Assembly: GCA_964549765.1 (NCBI GenBank)
Contig: CAZJWR010000048.1
Span: 1 to 27,970 of the forward strand
DNA length: 27,970 bases
Direction of reading: 5' to 3'
DNA from: CAZJWR01 sp964549765
GTDB lineage: Bacteria > Zixibacteria > MSB-5A5 > GN15 > JAAZOE01
Translations under genes and position numbers: made by a program
Shown here: in pieces, positions 1 to 8,314 of the stretch
How the letters are laid out: each line of letters starts with the position of its first letter
Position numbering within the stretch: position 1 is the stretch's first letter
The notes under the pieces: model-generated
Told to the model about the DNA's origin: nothing
The model's database searches: none
What the model saw: the letters and a program-made list of their open reading frames with translations, nothing else

Positions 1-1
1 G

Positions 2-45
2 CATGGGCATATCCTCCTCTTAAAAGTTCTCAATTGGATATGCCC
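2..45 (-). promoter_or_regulatory. RBS and start codon of an off-window minus-strand gene, inside an inverted repeat
   Basis: Read on the minus strand, an AGGAGG Shine-Dalgarno (18 to 13) is followed 8 bases later by an ATG at 4-2, so a gene starts here and runs off the left edge. A perfect 10-bp inverted repeat (GGGCATATCC at 5-14 and GGATATGCCC at 36-45) flanks this signal. Its downstream arm ends directly before the ATG and overlaps the end of the Shine-Dalgarno. It could be an operator or an mRNA hairpin that hides the start site. The gene product cannot be seen. Confidence 0.55.
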
Positions 46-70
46 GTTTTATTTAGCCAAAATCACCCAA

Positions 71-96
71 AATTTACACACAAGAATTTACACAAG
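71..96. repeat. Short AT-rich direct repeat upstream of the left-edge gene
   Basis: AATTTACACACAAG (71-84) is followed at once by AATTTACACAAG (85-96), differing only by one missing CA. It lies about 70 bases upstream of the minus-strand start at the left edge, so it may be a protein binding site or part of the promoter. I could not place a convincing -35/-10 pair here. Confidence 0.4.
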
Positions 97-195
97 CCTT
101 CTCCCGGGGAATGCATATGCTGCAATAAGAAATGAGTACTGATACGGAGATCTGGGCGAACCTTTGACTCACCTCGCAAGAAAAGAACTTGCATC

Positions 196-459
196 TCATC
201 GTGAACGATTTTCTGACGCTACAACGCAGTCAATTAGCCGACAAAGCCTCGTATCGGGTGGCAAACGGCTTTCTACCATCTTCCCGACAGCTGTCAGGAA
301 ATTCGCAGTTTCATCACCGCACGTGCCGTCCAGACGGAGCACATGGCCTTGATAGCCGTGATGATGCTGATCGAAGGACCGCATGAGGCGAATGCGCGGC
401 TGAATCGCCACGATACGGCCGGACCAAGCGACTTTATTGGACTCGGGAATAAAGATCAT
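196..459 (-). pseudogene. Decayed N-terminal fragment of a conserved protein of unknown function
   Basis: The frame encodes 87 residues. Its first about 60 look like a constrained protein (AWSGRIVAIQPRIRLMRSFD, then VLRLDGTCGDE and TAVGK). I recall these motifs from a conserved uncharacterised family of roughly 170 residues seen in environmental bacteria and archaea; I know no function for it. After TAVGK the resemblance fades into an unrelated-looking tail and a stop. Frames further down show only faint echoes, broken by stops. The cysteine-rich C-terminal part I remember for the family is absent. The start region overlaps the recombinase remnant on the other strand, so even the first residues may be chimeric. 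Best read as a truncated, frameshifted relic; the family assignment is from memory. Confidence 0.45.
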
Positions 460-625
460 TGAACTCTCGCGAAACGCTTATGATTTATTTATGATCCAAC
501 CAATGGATGAAAAGAGGAGACTTCTTGATTTTTCACTTGTGGGTTGTGCCTTTGGTAACGGAGTCCTTACCCCCACTTACAGAAAACCTTTTGATATGCT
601 AGCGGTTACGAAGGCAAAAGCCGAC
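437..625 (+). pseudogene. C-terminal remnant of a large serine recombinase
   Basis: The frame from about 437 reads IIELSRNAYDLF, then EKRRLLDF, then LTPTYRKPFDMLAVT. This matches the conserved C-terminal end of large serine recombinases of the resolvase/invertase type (ILELAxxAxxLF, xxKRRLLxFVLSN, LxxxYRxPFDLLA). Nothing upstream resembles the catalytic resolvase domain, the recombinase domain or the zinc ribbon, so only about the last 60 residues survive. The reading frame stays open across the tRNA terminator and antisense through the tRNA itself, which is fortuitous. The remnant lies directly beyond the 3' end of tRNA-Gln, the kind of place where integrated elements sit. It is a scar of a lost mobile element, not a working gene. 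Confidence 0.6.
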
Positions 626-657
626 AAAGAAAAAGACGAATCAGGGGATGATTCGTC
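626..657 (-). terminator. Rho-independent terminator of tRNA-Gln
   Basis: On the minus strand a perfect 9-bp stem (GACGAATCA / TGATTCGTC) with a 5-base loop is followed by TTTTTCTTT. It begins 14 bases after the encoded CCA of the tRNA, so it fits as that gene's terminator. It overlaps the open frame that trails from the recombinase remnant. Confidence 0.8.
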
Positions 658-670
658 AAGCCATGTCATT

Positions 671-744
<74 letters not shown>

Positions 745-1215
745 GTATCTTCAACCGCATCGGCCGTAAAATCCGATACTGGATATGTTTTCGGGCGATA
801 CTACCGCCTCAACAACGCCGACCGCCAAAACAACATCTGCCCAAAATACGTTCACGGCGCTATCGCCACATCGATCTCTATCGACCGATTGCCGGAATAT
901 ATTTATAATCGCGTCCCTGTCAAGCGGCAATTTCGTTGATTTTTCGAATCGTTCGCAATTGACCAAACGCGCTTTCTCAAGAGGCGATTCCACTAAACAT
1001 CGTTCGACTGCCGCCGGTTGGCGCGACGCCCGAACGGACTTCGTGCCCGAACGATTGACATCAATAAGTCGAAAATTCAATACCGGAATTCCGATGACAG
1101 AAGCGCCAATCGGAAACCATGAATTGACAGCCCTCAACCGCATGCCGGCCGGGATGACGCCGGGCACGGTATGATCGCACGACGAATACCAATTCCCCTG
1201 ATTTATCATGCCCAT
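745..1215. other. About 470 bases without a recognisable gene
   Basis: Both strands carry an open frame: minus 1215-751 (154 codons) and plus 785-1174 (129 codons). Neither shows a familiar motif, a good ribosome binding site or a domain. The minus frame starts right after the terminator of the giant gene and would run through a promoter-like site at 896-923. I therefore treat the stretch as the upstream region of tRNA-Gln, leaving the minus frame as a weak possibility only. Confidence 0.5.
896..923 (-). promoter_or_regulatory. Sigma70-like promoter, probably for tRNA-Gln
   Basis: The minus strand shows TTGACA (923-918), a 16-base spacer and TATATT (901-896). The expected start near 889 would give a leader of about 145 bases before the tRNA. 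The same two hexamers with the same spacing stand upstream of the giant secreted protein gene, which supports both calls. Confidence 0.5.
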
Positions 1216-1244
1216 AAAAAAGCCCGCCGGTGAGGCGGGCTTTT
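1216..1244 (-). terminator. Rho-independent terminator of the giant repeat-protein gene
   Basis: A 7-bp all-GC stem (GCCCGCC at 1222-1228, GGCGGGC at 1234-1240) with a 5-base loop is followed on the minus strand by six T. It lies about 35 bases after the stop of the 2094-residue gene. Four T also follow on the plus strand, so it may work weakly in both directions. Confidence 0.9.
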
Positions 1245-1275
1245 ATAATAGTAAGATGATTGCTGATTGATCGCG

Positions 1276-4200
1276 CTATTTAATCAGCATCATCTGCTTG
1301 GACAGACTGACGCCGTCGCCGGTCAGGCGGTAGGTATACACGCCGCTGGGCAGGTTGCCGGCATGATAAACGAACGAATACGCGCCGGGCGATTTGCGCC
1401 CCAAGTCGCGCCGATCAACCAACTGTCCGGACACATTGAACACTTCAAACGTCAGCGACATGGCATGATCCACGGTATATGAAACCGTCGTCGACGGATT
1501 GAACGGGTTCGGGTAGTTCTGCTTGAGACTGAACGTCATCGGCAGGCCGTTTTCGGTATCATCGACGTCGGTCGGGGTCAGCACCATCTTGCCGTTGTTG
1601 AGGATGGTGGAATACGGATCCCCGATATCGTCGACCAGTTCGCAGGTGGCCATGAATTCCAGCGGGATGTCACCGACGGCATCAGGCATGATATGGCAGT
1701 GGATGAGCATCAGTGAATCACCATCCTGGAGGGTCACCGGATTCTCGAAATTATCCCAGACCAGATGGACCCGTCCGTCGACGGCGTTGACAGTCGGGTC
1801 GCTCAGATATGCGGAGGTAATTCCTTCAACGCTCATTTTTGTTGGATCGAACGTGATATGAATCTCCACGCCGGCCACTCCCCCAAAGCCGTTCACGAGG
1901 ACAGGAATGATGTGATCTTCCGCCGGCGTTCCGATCAGGTCAGGAATGGTCAGCTCGATGGCAGGTGTGTTCGTTCGGGCCAGGGATTTGGGGGAACCCC
2001 AGGTGTTGTTGACGTCACCCATGCGAACCGCCACGAAATCGAGATCGGTCAGATCGCTGTTGGTGATGGTGGCGTCGATATTGCCCGGCGCCGACATCCA
2101 GTTATCCATCGTGATCGGGAAGGCCGCGTCGACAAACCGCCAGTTGCCGCTGGGAAGATCATCGAGTTCCGCAAGGTATCGACGGATGAGAACAACGTCG
2201 GAAACCGTGACTGCGCCGTTGAGGTTGATATCGGCCGCAATCAATTTATAGGGCGAGTCGAACACTTCCACATATGCGATATGTCGCCGAATCTTGACGG
2301 CATCGTCGACCGAAACGCCCGGATCGTCTTCGAAACGCGACGGCGTCAGCAGGTAATTGCCGGCCAACAGGTCGGTAACGGCATAATCGCCGTGATCGTC
2401 GGTGTAGGCCGTCGCGGCGGCGTCGCCGGTCAGATCGACTGCGACTCCGGAAACCGGCTTGGTCATGTCATAATACGTGACGTTGCCGTACAGGTCGAAA
2501 TACGGCTCCACGACCGTCAGACAGCCGCCGCAATAACTCAATCCCTCAAACGGGATGCCGTCCAGACCGGTCACCTCGTTGAGGCCCGTCCAACTGAAGC
2601 AATCCACTTGGCCGATATCGCCAACCACCGTGAACCAGAGCGTGATGATCGGCTCGCCGTCCGGAACGGTAATGGGATTGAATATATCGTCCCATACATA
2701 GTGAACCTGACCGTTGGCGAATCCGATGGTCGGACCGTCCATGTAGGTCGATGTCACCGAGTCGGGGACGACAATGTCGGCGTCATAGGAAATATTGAAC
2801 TGCACACCGGCCGCGTTTTCGATTCCAAACGCGTAAACGGGAACCGGCACGGCTTGCAATTGCGGTCCGTCGACATCGGCGATGTCGAATGAACATTCAC
2901 CGCAGTTGACTACCGTCAGTTTGGCAGAGACGATCTGGGGCGAATTGGACGCCTCGGCCGAAGTGATCGAAATTTCGAAGGTATGCTGACCGTAGTCGAG
3001 CCCGCCGGTCGGGATATTTACGGAGACGGTCGACGGCGCCGTGCCGGAATTGGCCGATAGCGTCACCGGATCCAAGGCGTCGGCATGCCATTCGAGATCG
3101 CCGCCGCCGCTGTTGGTGATGGTAAACGAGCCGTTGGCGGTATCGCCCTGGCAAATATCGCCGAGATCCAGAATTTCCGGCGTCACGGTTATCTCCGGAC
3201 CCGGTAGCACCATCCCAAGATTCAAGACAATCACCACCACATAGGGTGTCCCGGTGCCGTTGGACTCAAACATCGCCGTCGTCACATACGTTCCCGGCGT
3301 AAGGCCGGTGGTATCGACCGTGAACGTGACCTGATCGTCCTGCACACCGGATGTCGGCGTCACGATCGCCCAGTCGTCAGCGACGCTCACGGTCCATTCC
3401 AGCACGCCGCCGCAGGTATTGGTTACCGGGAAGCTGATCGACGGGACGATGCCGCCATAATCGATATCGAACGTCACGGTATCGGTCGGGAAGCTGAAGC
3501 ACGGCGCGGCCGTGATTTCGATACCGCCCGCGAAGAATTCGGTCTTCTTGGCTGTGGTCGAGTCCTCAAATGAGAAGTTTCCCGAGGGCGCGATGAAGGC
3601 CGTGTCGATCGTCACGAACTGCGCGGCGGCATCGGCATCAACAGTAAAGAACATTTTGGCAATCAAGCCAGAGCCGGCCTCGAGAATCGGGCCGCCCATC
3701 GTCAAACCCTGGATAAGGATCGTGCCGTTGACGCTGTCGATGGCGATATAACTCTCGTCGGGGATAACAATACGCGTCCCGGCAAATGAGACCGAATCGC
3801 AGACAACATCGGTCGGATCAAACGACAGCGGCAGCGTGAACCTATACGTGGTCGTGAAATTAACGTAATTCACGCCGACCATGACTTGCTGACCCGCCGC
3901 GGCTCCCACGGTTTCGACATAAACAGTATCCGCATCGGGCAGAGCTTCGGTGACCGTCAACTCCACAACACATGCCTGCGGGCTATTGGTCGCGGCAGGA
4001 TCGACGACGCTAATGGTGTCAATATACGCGCCCGGTCCCATGCCGGTGATGTCGAAACTTAGCGTGATGACGCCGTCACCCGCGCCACTGGTCGGATCCA
4101 GCGAAATCCATCCGGTCTTATTTGAAGCGGTCCAGTTCAGCGTTCCGCCGCCGGTATTGGTGACGGTGATTTGCTCATCGGGGATAGCAGCGCCTTCGAC

Positions 4201-7200
4201 CGCGGAAAGTTCAATCAAAGTCGGATCGAGAGTAATCTCCGGCGGAGCCGGCAGAATCGTCAATGTGACAGGCACCGTTTGAGGGCTGTTGTCGGCGTTG
4301 GGATCGCTGACCGTGACAGTGTCGTAATACGTGCCGTCGGCCATTCCGGTAACATCAAAACTGAGCGTGATGAGGGAATCACCCGGTCCGCCGGTGGTCG
4401 GATTCAGTGTCATCCAACCGGTGGTATTCGAGGCCGTCCAGTTGAGTTCACCGCCGCCGCCGTTGAGAACGATAATGGTCTGGCTCGGCGGGGAGACGCC
4501 GATCGCCGTCGAAAGATCGATACTGGTCGGGTCGAGGACAATCATCGGCTTGGGGGTAACGGTCAACATAACCGGAACCGCCTGCGGGCTATTGCCCGCA
4601 TTGGGATCGATAACCTGGATAGTATCATAATAGACCGCAGCGCTCAGCCCGGTGATGTCGACACTCACCGTCATGCTGCCGTCACCGCTGCCGGAAGTCG
4701 GATCCAGATTCAGCCAGGCGGCCGTCTTGGTGACCGTCCATTCCAGCGTCCCCTGGCCGATATTGGTGATCGCCAGATCCTGCGAGGGCGGATTGGCGCC
4801 GCCGGTTTCAGCCGTGAATGATAGCGACGTCGGCGACACGCTGATAATCGGCATCGGGGCAGAACTAACGATGACCGCAACAGGAACCGTGACGGGATCA
4901 TTGGTGGCAGCCGGGTCGGAAACGGTGATGGTATCATAGTAATTGCCGGCCGAAAGCCCGCTCACTGCGAACGATAATGTCACGATACCGTCGCCCGAAC
5001 CGCTGGTCGGATCAAGCGTCAGCCATCCGGACACGTTGGACACCGTCCAATTCAAGGTACTTCCACCGGTGTTGCTGATCGACAATTGCGCGTCGGCGAT
5101 ATTATCGCCCTCGGTTATGGCGTAGCTGAAACTCGTCGGATCGACCGCGATGGTTGGCGGGGGAGATTCGACAACGAGTGTCACCGGCGTCTTCTGCGGA
5201 GAATTATCGGCGGCGGGATCGGCTACCGTGATCGTGTCGTAGTATGTCCCCGCCGTCAGACCGGCCACGTCGAAAGTGAGAGCGATGACGCCATCGTCGA
5301 CGCCGCTGGTGGGATTTATGCTTAACCAGGCGGTCAGATTGCTCGCGGTCCAGTTGAGCGTTCCGCCGCCGCCGTTTACGACACCGAGTTGATCATCGGC
5401 AAGACCGTTGCCTTCGGTAATGGAATAGGAAAAGCTGGTTGGGGCCAGGACGATATGCGGCTTGGGGGTAACGGTCAGCATAACCGGAACCGCCTGCGGG
5501 CTATTGCCCGCATTGGGATCGATAACCTGGATAGTATCATAATAGACCGCAGCGCTCAGCCCGGTGATGTCGACACTCACCGTCACGCTGCCGTCACCGC
5601 TGCCGGAAGTCGGATCCAGATTGAGCCAGGTGGCCGTCTTGGTGACCGTCCATTCGAGAGTGCCATCGCCGATATTGCTGATCGCCAGCGCCTGTGACGG
5701 CGGATTGGCGCCGTCCGCTTCGGCCGTGAACGAAAATGACGTCGGCGATACGCTGATTATCGGCACCGGAGCGGCGCTGATGGTAACCGTTATAGGAACC
5801 GTGACGGGATCATTGGTGGCGGCCGGGTCGGAAACGGTAATGGTATCGTAATAGTTGCCGGCCGCAAGCCCGCTTACCGCGAATGATAGTGTCACAATAC
5901 CGTCGCCCGAACCGCTCGTCGGGTCGAGTGTCAACCATCCGGACACGTTGGACACCGTCCAATTCAAGGTACTTCCACCGGTGTTGCTGATCGACAATTG
6001 CGCGTCGGCGATATTATCGCCCTCGGTTATGGCGTAGCTGAAACTCGTCGGATCGACCGCGATGGTTGGCGGGGGAGGTTCGACGACGAGTGTCACCGGC
6101 GTTTTCTGAGGAGAATTATCGGCAGAAGGATCGGCTACCGTTATCGTGTCATAATATGTCCCCGCCGTCAGACCGGCCACGTCGAACGTGAGGTCGACAA
6201 TATCATCGCCAACGCCGCTGGTGGGAGCGATGCTCAGCCAGGCGCTGAGATTGCCTGCCGTCCAGTTGAGTGTTCCCCCACCGCCATTGGCGACGCTCAA
6301 CTGATCATTGCCAAGACCATCGCCCTGTGTAATGGTATAGGAGAAGCTGGTCGGAGACAGGACGATATGCGGCGGAGGCGCCTCCACCACCAATGTCACC
6401 GGAGCTTTTTGCGGGGTATTCGTGGCGCCCGTGGCCGCAACGGTGATGGTATCGTAGTATGTGCCCGGCGAAAGAGCCGCGACATTGAAACTCAACGTTA
6501 CGTCGGCATCACCCGAGCCGCTGGTCGGATTCAATGTCAGCCACGCCGTTTGTTTCGATGCCGTCCAACTCAACGTGCCGCCGCCGGTGTTGGTGATGAA
6601 TAAATGATCGTTCGCCAGGTCGTCGCCCTGGGTAATCGTGTAGCTGAAGCTGGTCGGGCTCAGGGAAATCGTCGGAGGCGGTTCGGCCACTACCAGCGTC
6701 ACCGGCACCTTCTGCGGATCGTTGGTGGCGGCAGGATCGGATACCGTGATGGTATCATGATACGTGGCCGCCGATAGGCCGGTTATATCTACCGAGACGG
6801 TGACGTCGGCGCCCCCTGTTCCCGAGGTAGGATTGAGCGTCAGCCACGTGGAGTTTTTGCTCGCTGTCCAATTGAGTGTACCCGCTCCGGTGTTGGTTAT
6901 CGTCAGATCCTGGGAGGGAGGATTGGACCCGCCCTGGGTCGCCTCGAAAGAAAACGACGTCGGATCAAGACTGATGGTCGGGTTCGTGGGCGGATTGCCG
7001 TAGGTAACGGTACCCGCGACGAATTGCGGGACAAACGTCTGGGCGCTCGCCAACGATAATGTCATGGTCCCCGCCGGCGGATAAAATGCCGAATCGATGG
7101 TCATAATCTGATCGGTTGTTCCCGGCGCCGCCCGACAGTACATAGTAAACACGACTCCGGAACCGGGCTGCAAATATAGTTCAGTAATAACCAAAAAACC

Positions 7201-7560
7201 CGCAATCAGCCGCTGATTCGCATTATCGATGCCCACCGGCTTGGTGCCATAACCCGCCAGACGGCCTCCAACAAAAGAAATACTGTCGACTGTGAAATCG
7301 GATGAACTCCACCCCAGCGGAATCTGCATACCGGCTAATTCCTCATCGTTGTACAGGTACGCATCAACGGTAAAAGTCTCCTGGCCGAGAGGCACGCTCT
7401 TGGTCTCGATCCGAACCGTATCAGGCACCCCCGGATCTTCAACCATCGGCTGCAATTGCAGCGACTGCCCGAGGTCCGCGGCCGTTTGGATCTGTGCCGA
7501 CGCCGAAACGGCCAGCACCGATACCATAAGGGCTAATACGACAATGATACTCTTGTTCAT
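1276..7560 (-). CDS. Giant secreted repeat protein: cohesin-like, BACON/Ig-like repeats, dockerin-like, T9SS-type tail (2094 aa)
   Basis: A signal peptide (about 1-22, ending ASAQ) is followed by a cohesin-like region (about 45-185). Ten BACON/Ig-like repeats of about 100 residues then run from about 194 to 1200, each with PTSFSF-like, GTLNWT, WLTLNPTSG and YYDTITV motifs. A second cohesin-like region (about 1207-1350), two more divergent repeats (to about 1550) and a third cohesin-like region (about 1555-1683) follow. Next are a carboxypeptidase-regulatory-like module, a dockerin-like pair of calcium loops (about 1743-1815; second loop DINLNGAVTVSD) and another cohesin-like stretch (about 1867-1997). 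The C-terminus (from about 2008) has QNYPNPFNPS and the GVYTYRL-type beta strand of type IX sorting tails. GGAGG lies 6 bases before the ATG. The role is probably a cell-surface or extracellular adhesin/scaffold. Export route is inferred from the tail; no T9SS gene is present in the window. Confidence 0.93.
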   Translation of the reverse strand: MNKSIIVVLALMVSVLAVSASAQIQTAADLGQSLQLQPMVEDPGVPDTVRIETKSVPLGQETFTVDAYLYNDEELAGMQIPLGWSSSDFTVDSISFVGGRLAGYGTKPVGIDNANQRLIAGFLVITELYLQPGSGVVFTMYCRAAPGTTDQIMTIDSAFYPPAGTMTLSLASAQTFVPQFVAGTVTYGNPPTNPTISLDPTSFSFEATQGGSNPPSQDLTITNTGAGTLNWTASKNSTWLTLNPTSGTGGADVTVSVDITGLSAATYHDTITVSDPAATNDPQKVPVTLVVAEPPPTISLSPTSFSYTITQGDDLANDHLFITNTGGGTLSWTASKQTAWLTLNPTSGSGDADVTLSFNVAALSPGTYYDTITVAATGATNTPQKAPVTLVVEAPPPHIVLSPTSFSYTITQGDGLGNDQLSVANGGGGTLNWTAGNLSAWLSIAPTSGVGDDIVDLTFDVAGLTAGTYYDTITVADPSADNSPQKTPVTLVVEPPPPTIAVDPTSFSYAITEGDNIADAQLSISNTGGSTLNWTVSNVSGWLTLDPTSGSGDGIVTLSFAVSGLAAGNYYDTITVSDPAATNDPVTVPITVTISAAPVPIISVSPTSFSFTAEADGANPPSQALAISNIGDGTLEWTVTKTATWLNLDPTSGSGDGSVTVSVDITGLSAAVYYDTIQVIDPNAGNSPQAVPVMLTVTPKPHIVLAPTSFSYSITEGNGLADDQLGVVNGGGGTLNWTASNLTAWLSINPTSGVDDGVIALTFDVAGLTAGTYYDTITVADPAADNSPQKTPVTLVVESPPPTIAVDPTSFSYAITEGDNIADAQLSISNTGGSTLNWTVSNVSGWLTLDPTSGSGDGIVTLSFAVSGLSAGNYYDTITVSDPAATNDPVTVPVAVIVSSAPMPIISVSPTSLSFTAETGGANPPSQDLAITNIGQGTLEWTVTKTAAWLNLDPTSGSGDGSMTVSVDITGLSAAVYYDTIQVIDPNAGNSPQAVPVMLTVTPKPMIVLDPTSIDLSTAIGVSPPSQTIIVLNGGGGELNWTASNTTGWMTLNPTTGGPGDSLITLSFDVTGMADGTYYDTVTVSDPNADNSPQTVPVTLTILPAPPEITLDPTLIELSAVEGAAIPDEQITVTNTGGGTLNWTASNKTGWISLDPTSGAGDGVITLSFDITGMGPGAYIDTISVVDPAATNSPQACVVELTVTEALPDADTVYVETVGAAAGQQVMVGVNYVNFTTTYRFTLPLSFDPTDVVCDSVSFAGTRIVIPDESYIAIDSVNGTILIQGLTMGGPILEAGSGLIAKMFFTVDADAAAQFVTIDTAFIAPSGNFSFEDSTTAKKTEFFAGGIEITAAPCFSFPTDTVTFDIDYGGIVPSISFPVTNTCGGVLEWTVSVADDWAIVTPTSGVQDDQVTFTVDTTGLTPGTYVTTAMFESNGTGTPYVVVIVLNLGMVLPGPEITVTPEILDLGDICQGDTANGSFTITNSGGGDLEWHADALDPVTLSANSGTAPSTVSVNIPTGGLDYGQHTFEISITSAEASNSPQIVSAKLTVVNCGECSFDIADVDGPQLQAVPVPVYAFGIENAAGVQFNISYDADIVVPDSVTSTYMDGPTIGFANGQVHYVWDDIFNPITVPDGEPIITLWFTVVGDIGQVDCFSWTGLNEVTGLDGIPFEGLSYCGGCLTVVEPYFDLYGNVTYYDMTKPVSGVAVDLTGDAAATAYTDDHGDYAVTDLLAGNYLLTPSRFEDDPGVSVDDAVKIRRHIAYVEVFDSPYKLIAADINLNGAVTVSDVVLIRRYLAELDDLPSGNWRFVDAAFPITMDNWMSAPGNIDATITNSDLTDLDFVAVRMGDVNNTWGSPKSLARTNTPAIELTIPDLIGTPAEDHIIPVLVNGFGGVAGVEIHITFDPTKMSVEGITSAYLSDPTVNAVDGRVHLVWDNFENPVTLQDGDSLMLIHCHIMPDAVGDIPLEFMATCELVDDIGDPYSTILNNGKMVLTPTDVDDTENGLPMTFSLKQNYPNPFNPSTTVSYTVDHAMSLTFEVFNVSGQLVDRRDLGRKSPGAYSFVYHAGNLPSGVYTYRLTGDGVSLSKQMMLIK
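4546..6369 (-). repeat. Tandem duplication of a 912-bp block (two copies) inside the giant gene
   Basis: Positions 4546-5457 and 5458-6369 align at a constant offset of 912 bases (304 codons), so the frame is kept. Each unit encodes three BACON/Ig-like repeats. Two stretches are nearly or fully identical: 5023-5165 equals 5935-6077 over 143 bases, and 4567-4673 equals 5479-5585 over 107 bases. Other parts have drifted. The exact boundaries are arbitrary because the neighbouring repeats are themselves alike. Confidence 0.85.
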
Positions 7561-7595
7561 TATTTGCCTCCGATCGAATTCTTCATTGACCAGCT

Positions 7596-7620
7596 GCCCC
7601 CGGCGATAAGTAACGGGGGC
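7596..7620 (-). promoter_or_regulatory. GC-rich hairpin in the leader of the giant gene
   Basis: GCCCCCG (7596-7602) and CGGGGGC (7614-7620) form a perfect 7-bp stem with an 11-base loop, inside the predicted leader and about 36 bases before the start codon. There is no T-run, so it is not a simple terminator. It could stabilise the very long mRNA or affect translation. I do not recognise a known riboswitch. Confidence 0.4.
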
Positions 7621-7659
7621 ATGATTGTTCCCATGCAGATAAAATTTTACACCATATGA

Positions 7660-7687
7660 AATATATACCGCTATGTTGTTATGTCAA
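7660..7687 (-). promoter_or_regulatory. Sigma70-like promoter of the giant gene
   Basis: On the minus strand TTGACA (7687-7682), a 16-base spacer and TATATT (7665-7660) predict a start near 7653 and a leader of about 90 bases. It lies just after the stop of the VanZ-like gene, so the giant gene need not depend on readthrough. Confidence 0.65.
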
Positions 7688-7711
7688 TATCGAAAACGAG
7701 GCAGAATCGTG

Positions 7712-8158
7712 CTATTTTTGATTGTCTGCAAAACCTTGCCTAATTGTTGCATCATCACGACGTTTCGGACGTCGATTGAGGAGGAAATATCCGGCTGCCG
7801 CCAGTATTGCGCCGCATGTATCGGCCAGGAGATCATACACGTCGGCGTCACGGCCGGGGACGAACGACTGATGGTATTCATCGAGAGCCCCGTAGATCAC
7901 GGTCAATACAAAGGCCAGAGCATAAGCGGTCCGCCGGGAAAAGCCGACCGGTGCCCCGCCGGCGGCGCGGAGCGCCAGCAGGTAAAACAGACCATATTCG
8001 AAACAATGGATGATTTTGTCGAAAAAGGTGATGCCGATATCGGGCGGCGCCAATCGCGACATGGACGAAACGACAAAAATCAGGGCCGCATACGCGAGCA
8101 GCGGTCCCTGATTGGCGAGAACCGTTCGCAAAGAAACATTATGGTGCTGCTGTTCCAT
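7712..8158 (-). CDS. VanZ-family membrane protein (148 aa)
   Basis: The protein has four predicted membrane segments (about 19-35, 53-68, 77-92 and 108-126). The family signature is clear: FDKIIHCFEYGLFYLL in the middle, then LDEYHQSFVPGRDADVYDLLAD before the last helix (the DExxQ...PGRxxxxxD pattern of VanZ). VanZ proteins are small integral membrane proteins; some raise teicoplanin resistance, but most members, including those outside vancomycin clusters, have unknown function. No van genes are nearby. The ATG lacks a clear Shine-Dalgarno, so the start could be slightly different. It diverges from the DUF819 gene and lies upstream of the giant gene in the same direction. Confidence 0.88.
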   Translation of the reverse strand: MEQQHHNVSLRTVLANQGPLLAYAALIFVVSSMSRLAPPDIGITFFDKIIHCFEYGLFYLLALRAAGGAPVGFSRRTAYALAFVLTVIYGALDEYHQSFVPGRDADVYDLLADTCGAILAAAGYFLLNRRPKRRDDATIRQGFADNQK

Positions 8159-8314
8159 GAATCGTCGAATCTACCATATTGCCGGCCCAGCGGCAATGAT
8201 AATGAGCATCTTCTTACCGTATTTGTACGCGTGAAATCCATTAAGAAGTTGCCAAGATCGGCCCGATATCGTACTCTTGAGTCAAATCACTCTTTCGCGC
8301 AGGGACCCTCGACG

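Noticed and set aside
1765..2892. Plus-strand open frame of 375 codons opposite the giant gene
   Set aside because: Repetitive basic composition is explained by the antisense of Asp/Gly/Val-rich repeats; no start signal is present.
4171..6603. Spaced near-identical repeats suggesting a CRISPR-like array
   Set aside because: The repeats lie in frame within a coding sequence and correspond to protein domains of about 100 residues, with no short uniform repeat-spacer pattern.
7673..8314. N-terminal extension of the DUF819 open frame by over 200 codons
   Set aside because: The extension is antisense to the VanZ gene, is charged and domain-free, and family members begin near the residue encoded at 8315.
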